DNA of 64,000 nucleotides from positions 34,383-98,382 of IMG/VR virus record IMGVR_UViG_3300005537_000022. The stretch is one strand, 5' to 3'. Shown here one piece after another: positions 16,100 to 22,734 of this stretch. A program made the translations under genes and the position numbers. Origin of the DNA: a virus. Positions within the stretch are counted from its first letter, which is position 1; each line of letters begins with the position of its first letter. A model generated the notes under the pieces. It saw only the letters and a list, made by a program, of their open reading frames with translations, had not been told where the DNA came from and ran no database searches.

Positions 16100-18118
16100 C
16101 TACCGGCGGGCGCCGTGGATGGCCTCAAGGTGCGTGATGGCCGACCGGTTCAGCTCGGCCGCGATCCGGTTGGCCTCGGCGGGGTCCGCCGTGTACATGC
16201 GCTGCTTCATCTCCCTGGCCTTGGCCACGTCGATGAGGGGCGCCGCCCCGTGGTCCTGTCCGCGAAGCTGGCTCGCCGGGGGGACCTGCCCGTTCGTGAA
16301 TACCTTCGGCGCGGCGGGCGTCTCCTCCACCTTCGCGATGCGGGCCTCCAGCTCCCCGACCTTCGCGAGCGCCCCGGCGACGTCGGCCTGCTTGGCCACG
16401 TCCTGTGCCGGGGGCATCGCGCCGAGCGCTGCTGCCACTGCCTTCGCGACGGCGCTCTCGAGCGCGCCTTCCGTCACCGTGATCACGCCTGTGCCCGCGG
16501 CCTTCCCGACCGCGTCGGCGGGGGTTCCCGCGTCGGCCGGGGGCTGCGGGGTCATGTCGCCGGCATCCGGGGCGGCGTCCTGCGCCCCGTCGCCGTCCGT
16601 GCCGTCCGCGGCGGGCTTGCCGCCCGCGCCGGTGACCGGCTGGATCGCGTCGGGGTCGACGATGCCGATGAGGTCGCCGTCCTGGTCGAACACGGCCTGC
16701 ATCGCCTTCTTCTCCCCGTCGCCGTCGGCCTTCGCGACGCGGAGCGCGATCGACTCCGTGTCGGTGACGCCGACGAGGCGCCGGCCCTGGTCGTAGACGA
16801 GGGTGAGCGCGGCCTTGACGACCTGGCGCCCGGGGACGTCGCCGGGGAGCGCCGCGGCGGAGCCGGCCGCCACGGGCTCGCCCGGGGCGGCGTCGCGGGC
16901 CTGCCCGGCGGGGGATGCGGTCTCCTTGGCGACGTCCGCCGCCTTGGTCTCGGGCACGGTGCCCTCCTTCTCCTTGGCGACCGGCTCTGCGGCCTGGGGT
17001 GCGGACGGGAGGCTCGCGAGCACGTCGCCGAGGGCCTGCGCGGCGTCCCGGATCTTCGTCTCGTTGCTGGCGGACAGGACGCGGCCGGACTTGGCGACGG
17101 CCGCCAGTCCCTCGGCGGCGTCAAGGTGCGCGGTATCGAACCCGGCGAGCGCCTTGCACATCTCCGCCATCTCCGCGCCGATCTCCGCCTCGGCCTGCTC
17201 CCCGGCGGCGAACACCGCGAGGTTCCCGATGGCGTAGTCGATGGCGCAGGCGGCGTCCTCAAGGCTGAACGCGTTCTCCGCGTCGGACGGGTCGGCGGAG
17301 GCGGCTTCGAGCATTTCCCGCTCGGCGAGCATGCACAGGGCGTTCTTCGCGCGGGCGAGGATGCCCGCCCACTTCTGGGCGGTCGCCGCGTCGATCGCCT
17401 CCCACGCCGGGGAACCGGGGTCGGTCGGGTCGCCCGGGACGTCCATCTCGTCATCGGGGGCGGCGAGAGGAGTCGTCGGGTCCATGCCGTCGATGCCCTC
17501 GTCGAGGACGACGGCGTCCCCGGCCATGTCCATTACGTCCTTGCTCACCGCGTACGGCACGCCGGCCTCCTTGGAAACCTTCTTCTCGCCGAACCTCCGC
17601 TGGGCGGCTTCGACCTTGGGCTTCGCCTTGTCGCCGAACTTCGCGCCCTGGGCGATGCGGGCGGCGGCGTTGTCCGCGTGGGCCTTGTCGTGGATGGCGA
17701 AGTGCCGCAGCGAGCGCGGGGTCGTCTTGCCCTCGGCGTCCTTCTTGCCGCCCGGTTCGATGTAGGCGAATGCCGAGTCGGGCAAGTCGTTGAGGCTCTT
17801 CGTGCTCATGTCGGCCTTGGCGACGGAACCGGCTGGGTCCGCCTCGCGTACGCTCGCGGCGTGGATGAACGCGGCCATCGCCGCCGGGGAGCCCTTGATG
17901 ACGATCCCGTTCGGCAAGGTCGTTTCCCCCGCCTCGGCTACGGCTGGCACGGGGGCCTCCTCGATGAGGTCGCGGACGAAATCAGGCTCGAGAAGACCGC
18001 CGCCTTCCGTGCCCTTCATGACGAGCCACTCATCGACGCCGTGCGCCGGAGCGCTCACCAGGTCGGCGCGCGGCAGGTCGGCGTCGAACAGGCCCGTGAA
18101 CTCCTCGTCGTCATCCAT
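16100..18118 (-). CDS. Scaffold-like protein with DUF6582-like segment
   Basis: 672 residues, very acidic and Ala-rich. Residues 1-60 (EEFTGLFDADLPRADLVSAP; EWLVMKGTEGGGLLEPDFV) resemble an entry region linked to prohead proteases. Residues about 105-180 (LNDLPDSAFAYIEPGGKKDA; TPRSLRHFAIHDKAHADNAA) match the segment I associate with DUF6582. The middle and C-terminus are low-complexity, ending in a coiled coil (VGELEARIAKVEE) and a helical end (AREMKQRMYTADPAEANRI). Length, acidity and place between protease and capsid suggest a scaffold removed during maturation. Confidence 0.7.
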   Translation of the reverse strand: MDDDEEFTGLFDADLPRADLVSAPAHGVDEWLVMKGTEGGGLLEPDFVRDLIEEAPVPAVAEAGETTLPNGIVIKGSPAAMAAFIHAASVREADPAGSVAKADMSTKSLNDLPDSAFAYIEPGGKKDAEGKTTPRSLRHFAIHDKAHADNAAARIAQGAKFGDKAKPKVEAAQRRFGEKKVSKEAGVPYAVSKDVMDMAGDAVVLDEGIDGMDPTTPLAAPDDEMDVPGDPTDPGSPAWEAIDAATAQKWAGILARAKNALCMLAEREMLEAASADPSDAENAFSLEDAACAIDYAIGNLAVFAAGEQAEAEIGAEMAEMCKALAGFDTAHLDAAEGLAAVAKSGRVLSASNETKIRDAAQALGDVLASLPSAPQAAEPVAKEKEGTVPETKAADVAKETASPAGQARDAAPGEPVAAGSAAALPGDVPGRQVVKAALTLVYDQGRRLVGVTDTESIALRVAKADGDGEKKAMQAVFDQDGDLIGIVDPDAIQPVTGAGGKPAADGTDGDGAQDAAPDAGDMTPQPPADAGTPADAVGKAAGTGVITVTEGALESAVAKAVAAALGAMPPAQDVAKQADVAGALAKVGELEARIAKVEETPAAPKVFTNGQVPPASQLRGQDHGAAPLIDVAKAREMKQRMYTADPAEANRIAAELNRSAITHLEAIHGARR

Positions 18119-18137
18119 CAGCGACCGCCTTGCCTGC

Positions 18138-18656
18138 TCATGCCGTCTCGATCCGGCGGCGGGCCGCCCGGCCCTGCGGGGAGAAGCCGTTCACGCGCCG
18201 GGATTTCGCCAGGCTCCACGCGTACTCGTCGCAGATCCCGCCGATCAGCCATGCCATGCCGGACTTGATCACCAGGCCGCTGGGCTGCTCCCAGTCCGGC
18301 CCCCGGTAGATGTAGTTCTCGGTGACCGTCATGTGGCCGAGGGTGCCGTCCAGGTGGGCGATGCCGATCTGGCCGCCGCCGGGAAGGAAACTCCAGCAGG
18401 CTTTCTCAAGCTCGTCGGGGGTGAAGGTGTCCCGGCCGCCGTCCTGGCCCTTGCGGATGCGCGGGTCGGGGCCCGCCTGGTAGGCCAGCCCGAGGAGGAA
18501 GCGCTTCTCGTCGCCGGACTTGGCCACGGGAAGCGCCTGCCGGACCACGCCCCGCCGTACCGGGGCCGGGAGCTGGCGGGCGGCGTCCTCGGCGAGGATC
18601 TTTCGGATCTCCGCCCGCAGCGTGTCCGGGTCGATGTTCACCAGCACGGCCACCAC
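18138..18656 (-). CDS. Prohead protease, XkdF / peptidase S78-like
   Basis: 172 residues. KRFLLGLAYQAGPDPRIRKG, DTFTPDELEKACWSFL, QIGIAHLDGTLGHMTVTENY and GLVIKSGMAWLIGGI follow the XkdF-type phage serine protease pattern, with the conserved His in IAHLDG and a Ser near KSGMAW. It would process the scaffold-like protein and capsid subunits. It lies just upstream (in transcription) of the scaffold gene. The start at 18656 diverges from the plus-strand island at 18680. Confidence 0.8.
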   Translation of the reverse strand: MVAVLVNIDPDTLRAEIRKILAEDAARQLPAPVRRGVVRQALPVAKSGDEKRFLLGLAYQAGPDPRIRKGQDGGRDTFTPDELEKACWSFLPGGGQIGIAHLDGTLGHMTVTENYIYRGPDWEQPSGLVIKSGMAWLIGGICDEYAWSLAKSRRVNGFSPQGRAARRRIETA

Positions 18657-18667
18657 GTCACCTCCGC

Positions 18668-18673
18668 GAGAAT
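18668..18673 (+). promoter_or_regulatory. Candidate leaderless -10 element GAGAAT
   Basis: GAGAAT lies six bases before GTG 18680. The sequence around it (AGAATGAGCGTGTGAGCGAA) mirrors that before the 9618 island. Confidence 0.4.
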
Positions 18674-18679
18674 GAGCGT

Positions 18680-19144
18680 GTGAGCGAAGACATCCACCGG
18701 GAAGGGCGAAGGCCGGTGAGCGGGCGAGACGAGCTGGTCCCGTGGCTGCGGCAGCGAATCCGCGAGCGCCGCTACCTTGCCGGGCGGGCCATCGAGCTGG
18801 GCAACGCGGCCGTGTGGGAAGAGACGAGCAGCGGCGTCCTCGTTACCGGCGAGCCGACCGAGGCTGACGCCTGGCACGGCACCTGGGCGATGGGCGACTC
18901 GTCGCTAGCCCGGCTGATGGAAGCCAACGACCCGAGGGACACGATCGCCCGGTGCGAGTCCGAGCTTGCGGTCCTTGACCTGCACGACGCCGAGCCGCTT
19001 GAGACGGACCTGCCTGACGGCGACTACCGGGTCCGGCAGGTCTGCACTCGGTGTGATGACGGCTACTGGCCTTGCCGTACCGTCCGCCTGCTCGGCTACG
19101 GGTACCGCTGGCAGCCCGGCTACAGGGAGGAGTGGAAGCCGTGA
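18680..19144 (+). CDS. DUF6221-like protein
   Basis: 154 residues from GTG 18680. ELVPWLRQRIRERRYLAGRA, a mid WHGTWAMGDSS segment, IARCESELAVLDLH, and a C-terminal CTRCDDGYWPCRTVRLLGYG followed by GYREEWKP match the general DUF6221 layout (leading helix, aspartate-rich middle, terminal Tyr/Trp motif). It is paralogous in style to 10085-10492. Role unknown. It starts a short plus-strand island between the protease and MuF genes. Confidence 0.7.
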   Translation: MSEDIHREGRRPVSGRDELVPWLRQRIRERRYLAGRAIELGNAAVWEETSSGVLVTGEPTEADAWHGTWAMGDSSLARLMEANDPRDTIARCESELAVLDLHDAEPLETDLPDGDYRVRQVCTRCDDGYWPCRTVRLLGYGYRWQPGYREEWKP

Positions 19145-19326
19145 GCGAAGACGACTGTTACGACGGCTTCCTGCCGGCACTCGCGCGAGTGGGCGACGAC
19201 GTGACGCTGACGTGGGAGATTGTCAGCCGCGTCCTTTACGAGATGCGGAACGCCGAGAACGCGTACGGGCCGGGCGGCCCGTTGCCGGCTCGGCGGCTGG
19301 GGCGGCCAGGTGCCCGCCTCGCCTGA
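19141..19326 (+). CDS. Small hypothetical protein
   Basis: 61 residues from GTG 19141 (GTGA overlap). It begins SEDDCYDGFLPALARVGDD and then TLTWEIVSRVLYEMRNAENA. Its 3' end overlaps the facing minus-strand gene by 91 bases, unlike the CTAG junctions elsewhere, so its C-terminus or its reality is less certain. Confidence 0.5.
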   Translation: MSEDDCYDGFLPALARVGDDVTLTWEIVSRVLYEMRNAENAYGPGGPLPARRLGRPGARLA

Positions 19327-19613
19327 TCTGCCAGTACGCGGATGACGCGCTCACTGAATGCCTCGTCGTCCTCCGGCTTCGCGACGGCCAGCCCTTCCCC
19401 TATGACGACGAGCACGCGGAACGGGAGGCCCTGCGCGTCAAGGACCTGCTGGTAGCAGTCGGCCTGGCCGGGCGTCCAGTCCGTGACCCGGATGACCAGC
19501 GTCTCGCCCGGCTTCACGACGGCGTGCCCGGCGATCACCTCGATGATCCGGTCGCGGAGTGCTTCCTCGTCGATCTCGGGGACGAGTTTCACGTGCATGG
19601 CCGCGTCAGCCAT
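19236..19613 (-). CDS. Hypothetical protein
   Basis: 125 residues from ATG 19613 with a GGGAGAGG site. MHVKLVPEIDEEALRDRIIE, VIAGHAVVKPGETLVIRV, FRVLVVIGEGLAVAK and FSERVIRVLADQARRA give an alternating alpha/beta pattern. It overlaps the upstream gene by eight bases. No known family; it belongs to a three-gene minus-strand set that separates two plus-strand islands. Confidence 0.6.
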   Translation of the reverse strand: MADAAMHVKLVPEIDEEALRDRIIEVIAGHAVVKPGETLVIRVTDWTPGQADCYQQVLDAQGLPFRVLVVIGEGLAVAKPEDDEAFSERVIRVLADQARRAPGRPSRRAGNGPPGPYAFSAFRIS

Positions 19614-20052
19614 GACCCTCTCCCAGAGCGCCGATCTCGGCTGCGGCACGGGCCCGGACCCGCATCTCGCCGACGAGGAACGGGAACGTGGCCGTCCGGA
19701 ACCCGCCGCCGTCCGGCACCGGCTCGCCGAACAGCGGCTCGCCGTCCTCGTCCGTCAGCATGGTCAGGTCGGCGGTGACGAGCGCCTCGGCATTCGCGCG
19801 GATCGTGATGTCAGTGCAGGTCTTGATCTGCGCGCCCGACACGGCGTCGGTGACCGTCAGCAGGCAGCCGGCCATGACGTTGTACGGGCTGCCGGCGTTC
19901 ACCGGGGCCGGCCATTCGATGATGATCACGCCCCGGTACGGTGCGGCTTCCCGCTCCTGCCTCGCGCCCTCAGCGGGAACGCGCAGGACCGTCAGGCCCT
20001 CGGGCACCGCGAAGCCGCCGTCGCCGACGGGGCATGGGCTGTCGTCGCTCAA
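19606..20052 (-). CDS. Hypothetical beta-rich protein
   Basis: About 148 residues. I choose TTG 20052 because it overlaps the preceding TGA (TTGA) and lies eight bases from GGGGAG; GTG 20061 is the alternative. YRGVIIIEWPAPVNAGSPYN, LLTVTDAVSGAQIKTCTDIT, ADLTMLTDEDGEPLFGE and FRTATFPFLVGEMRVRAR give a beta-rich domain. Unknown role. Confidence 0.6.
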   Translation of the reverse strand: MSDDSPCPVGDGGFAVPEGLTVLRVPAEGARQEREAAPYRGVIIIEWPAPVNAGSPYNVMAGCLLTVTDAVSGAQIKTCTDITIRANAEALVTADLTMLTDEDGEPLFGEPVPDGGGFRTATFPFLVGEMRVRARAAAEIGALGEGHG

Positions 20053-20468
20053 GCTGCGCACTCCCCGGTAATCGTCACGCCGCCGCCGAATACCGCCGGC
20101 CGGCTTTTGGTTGCCGTCGCCCACGAGACAAGCCCCACCGCCTCGTCGGCTCGCTTTTCGTCGGCCACCGCCATGTACCGGGCGCGGCCGGCGTCCCCCT
20201 GGCAAGAGGCGAATGTCCAGATGCCGGCTTCCCACAGGAGCCTGGCGTCGGCATGGATTCCCAGGTCCACCCACGCGACGCGACCGCCGGCTATCAGCAG
20301 TTCCTGCCGGTGGCGGGCCCCCGCCCAGAGGTACCCGGCCCCGCGCTTATGGGCCGCGCCCCCAGGGCAGTCGCACTGGACGAAGCCGGAGTGGAGCCCG
20401 GCCCAGGGCGTCGGGTACATCAGCGCCCCGTAGCACTTAACGCACCCGGCGTTGAGAACACGGGGCAT
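20049..20468 (-). CDS. Hypothetical Cys-containing protein
   Basis: 139 residues from ATG 20468; a GTG at 20483 would add five residues. CVKCYGALMYPTPW and VQCDCPGGAAH give four Cys in two pairs, a probable zinc site. The rest includes WVDLGIHADARLLWEAGIWT and MAVADEKRADEAVGLV. It diverges from the plus-strand island at 20520. Family not recognised. Confidence 0.55.
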   Translation of the reverse strand: MPRVLNAGCVKCYGALMYPTPWAGLHSGFVQCDCPGGAAHKRGAGYLWAGARHRQELLIAGGRVAWVDLGIHADARLLWEAGIWTFASCQGDAGRARYMAVADEKRADEAVGLVSWATATKSRPAVFGGGVTITGECAA

Positions 20469-20506
20469 CAGGCGCTCGTTCACGCCTGCTCGCCGCGTTC
20501 GCCAGG

Positions 20507-20512
20507 GATGAT
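20507..20512 (+). promoter_or_regulatory. Candidate leaderless -10 element GATGAT
   Basis: GATGAT lies seven bases before ATG 20520 with no ribosome site between; the geometry equals that of the other islands. Confidence 0.35.
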
Positions 20513-20519
20513 GGCCGGC

Positions 20520-20852
20520 ATGACCCCTTCCGAGTACGTCCACCCCGAGTCCGGCCGCCTCTACCGGGAGGGCGACCCCGCGCACCATTTCGCCCTGCTC
20601 GCCGCAGGGCTCGCAAGGGAATGCGAGACATTCCTCCGCCACTACAACGAGCGGCTCAAGAACGCGGACTACCTGGCCCAGTACCATGAATGGCCGTCCG
20701 ATCCCGGCAGCATCGCACGGTCCATGGCTCACACCATCGAGGCGCTCGACAAGGCGTACACGGCCATCACGGTCGACCGGGACCTGCACCTGTTCGGGCT
20801 CGGGAGGCAGGACGAGGAGTGGCACCGCAAGTACGGGAGACTTGAGGAGTGA
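20520..20852 (+). CDS. Hypothetical helical protein
   Basis: 110 residues. TPSEYVHPESGRLYREGDPA, then helices LLAAGLARECETFLRHYNER and IARSMAHTIEALDKAYTAIT, ending in DEEWHRKYGRLEE. Mostly helical; no diagnostic motif. First gene of a plus-strand island that interrupts the usual MuF-protease order. Confidence 0.65.
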   Translation: MTPSEYVHPESGRLYREGDPAHHFALLAAGLARECETFLRHYNERLKNADYLAQYHEWPSDPGSIARSMAHTIEALDKAYTAITVDRDLHLFGLGRQDEEWHRKYGRLEE

Positions 20853-21169
20853 CTGATCCCCAGGCGGCGGGCGTGTACGGGCCGCCACGCCGGCCAGAGC
20901 TCAACCGGCGGTTCCCCGCCTGCGCCTGGATCGCCCGCAGGCTCCTGGCCGAGGTGTACGGCTGCCAGCCCGGGGACCTGATTCCCGGCGAAGACGAGCT
21001 GCTCGCGCACGCCCGCACGGTCATCGCGGCCGAGAAGGAAGCGGAGCGGACGCGACGCGGCCTTTTCAGGGTTGTCGGCGGCAAAGCGCAGTACGCGGTC
21101 GCCATGGTGCAGGAAATCGGCGGCATCTTCGACCGGGCCGATGCCGACGAAAAGGGCAGCGGGGAGTGA
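20849..21169 (+). CDS. Hypothetical protein
   Basis: 106 residues from GTG 20849 (4-base overlap). RFPACAWIARRLLAEVYGCQ, PGDLIPGEDELLAHARTVI and GLFRVVGGKAQYAVAMVQEI are helical. No family recognised. Confidence 0.65.
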   Translation: MTDPQAAGVYGPPRRPELNRRFPACAWIARRLLAEVYGCQPGDLIPGEDELLAHARTVIAAEKEAERTRRGLFRVVGGKAQYAVAMVQEIGGIFDRADADEKGSGE

Positions 21170-21173
21170 GCAC

Positions 21174-21422
21174 GTGAACGAGGCCGCCGGCGAGACGCCG
21201 GGCGGCGATGAGACCGTCTTCGGCGTCCCTCTGCTGGCCCTGGTGCGCAGCTTCCGGAGCGACCCGCTCGCCGCGAAGGCGTTCCTCGCCGCCGAGGGCT
21301 ACCTGCTGGCCGTCGAGCGGCTGAAGACGGACCCCGGCGTGACCCTGGAGGAGGCCGCCGCGCTCAAGGCCGGCATCCACGGCACCGCCGGGGACCCTGG
21401 GCACGCGCCGCATCCGGGATAA
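21174..21422 (+). CDS. Small hypothetical protein
   Basis: 82 residues from GTG 21174 behind GGGGAG. ETVFGVPLLALVRSFRSDPL, AAKAFLAAEGYLLAVERLK and GVTLEEAAALKAGI are helical. Third gene of the island. Unknown. Confidence 0.55.
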   Translation: MNEAAGETPGGDETVFGVPLLALVRSFRSDPLAAKAFLAAEGYLLAVERLKTDPGVTLEEAAALKAGIHGTAGDPGHAPHPG

Positions 21423-21423
21423 T
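21418..21423 (+). promoter_or_regulatory. Candidate leaderless -10 element GATAAT
   Basis: GATAAT lies seven bases before ATG 21431. It is the closest to TATAAT among the island promoters and lies across the end of the preceding gene. Confidence 0.45.
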
Positions 21424-21430
21424 CGCAGGC

Positions 21431-21931
21431 ATGACCGACAGTCCCGCAGAGATCCCCGCCGCCTTCAGCGGGCGGGTGAACGGCTCCCTGACTTCCGCGC
21501 AGCAGACCGCCGAGAACACGGCCCGGATCGCCGCCCTGGTCGCCCAGATCCCCCAGGCGATCGGGATGATGCTCGCCCAGGTGGCCCGCGCCATACCCTC
21601 GGGCCACCTGTGCGCCACGTGCCTGGCGAACAGGATCGCCTGGGAAGTGGCGAACCGTTCCCACGTCGAGGCGGCTATCGCCGGCGCGCGGGCGGCGCAC
21701 GGGCTCGCTGAAGGGGACCCGGTGCCGCCGGGGTTCGACCCGGCCCCGTTCCTGCCGGCGGACCTGCGGCCCGGCGCGGTGCGCGGCATGCCGCCGCTCA
21801 CGGCCGCCATCACCACGGTCGCCGGGACCGACACCTGCTCCGAGCACATTCCCGGCCGGGCCGGGGGCCGGACGCTGCTGGTCGCCTCCGGGGCGCTGTC
21901 CCCGTCGGGGATGGCGCGCTTCGGCACCTAG
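21431..21931 (+). CDS. Hypothetical protein with a CxxC pair
   Basis: 166 residues. A helical N-terminus (AQQTAENTARIAALVAQIPQ; AIGMMLAQVARAIP) precedes CATCLANRIAWEVANR and a later C..H pair (DTCSEHIPGRAGG), a possible zinc site. Own promoter-like hexamer. Its TAG stop shares CTAG (21928-21931) with the MuF gene stop. Confidence 0.6.
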   Translation: MTDSPAEIPAAFSGRVNGSLTSAQQTAENTARIAALVAQIPQAIGMMLAQVARAIPSGHLCATCLANRIAWEVANRSHVEAAIAGARAAHGLAEGDPVPPGFDPAPFLPADLRPGAVRGMPPLTAAITTVAGTDTCSEHIPGRAGGRTLLVASGALSPSGMARFGT

Positions 21932-22734
21932 GCCGGGACTATCGCGCACCGGCAGCCGCCCGGGTGGGCCGGCGGGCACAGGTCGCCCGAAGGCCACTCG
22001 ATCCCGGCGGGACGGGGATCGGCGGCGGCATTGTCCAGGCACGCCTTGCAGGTCCGGGAGTCCTGTACGGCGGCCCACCGGAGCAGTCCCGCGCCGTTCG
22101 CCTGGTACCACTCCAGCGCGGCCAGGCCGCCCGCGACCGTGATCTGGGTGACGGCCAGCCCCTCGGCGTAAGCCCCGTCCGCCACGGCGGTCTCCAGCAT
22201 GCCCGCGAGCTCGGACGCGGCCGTGTCCGGATCCCAGCCGGCGAGCACGCGGGAGACTACGTTCAGGTAGCCGTCCCCGATCGCCTGGGCGATGCCCGGC
22301 CCTTCCCCGCCGCCGGAGCCGCCGGCGAGCGAGGCGAGCAGCGCGGCCAGGCCGAGCGCCTCCGCCAGCCGCCTCGCCTTCGCCGTGTCTCCCGGGGTCC
22401 AGCCGGCCGTGTCCGCGTCGGCGCTGCCCGCCATCGCGGCCTGCGCCGACGTCCCGCCGATCGCCAGGGCGTCGGCGGCGATCCGCTCGGCCAGGTCCCC
22501 GGCCGGGACCGTGATCCCCTGCGACCGCAGCCAGGCGAGAGCCGCCGCGTTCCGCTCCCGCTTGCCGGGCGCGCTGCCGTCCTGATCCGGGTGGCCGGCC
22601 GTGTACGCGGAGGCGATGGCGTCCAGTTTCCCGCGCGAGAGCGCCTGCCGCGCCGCGGCGGTGACCTTCGGGGCCCACCAGGCGGCGGCGGCCAGGTCTA
22701 GCTTCCAGCCCGGCCAGTCACCAGGGCTTTTGGG
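21928..22734 (-). CDS. MuF-type minor head protein, probably made by -1 frameshift from the portal
   Basis: The frame is in the -1 phase relative to the portal gene and lacks any ATG, GTG or TTG after a GTG at 22854 that has no ribosome site. A slippery heptamer C-CCA-AAA (22734-22728) lies in the portal frame, followed at once by a possible hairpin GCCC...GGGC. Slippage there would give a portal-Nudix-MuF fusion of about 1044 residues. A CTG at 22695 behind GGAAG is the alternative. The C-terminus DSRTCKACLDNAAADPRP and CPPAHPGGCRCAIVP is the signature of MuF/SPP1-gp7-like head morphogenesis proteins, which enter the capsid with the portal. Confidence 0.75.
   Translation of the reverse strand, partial: PKSPGDWPGWKLDLAAAAWWAPKVTAAARQALSRGKLDAIASAYTAGHPDQDGSAPGKRERNAAALAWLRSQGITVPAGDLAERIAADALAIGGTSAQAAMAGSADADTAGWTPGDTAKARRLAEALGLAALLASLAGGSGGGEGPGIAQAIGDGYLNVVSRVLAGWDPDTAASELAGMLETAVADGAYAEGLAVTQITVAGGLAALEWYQANGAGLLRWAAVQDSRTCKACLDNAAADPRPAGIEWPSGDLCPPAHPGGCRCAIVPA

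Noticed and set aside
16115-18268. 717-codon plus-strand frame opposite the scaffold-like gene
   Set aside because: Antisense to a coding frame with normal codon bias; low-complexity translation without recognisable domains.
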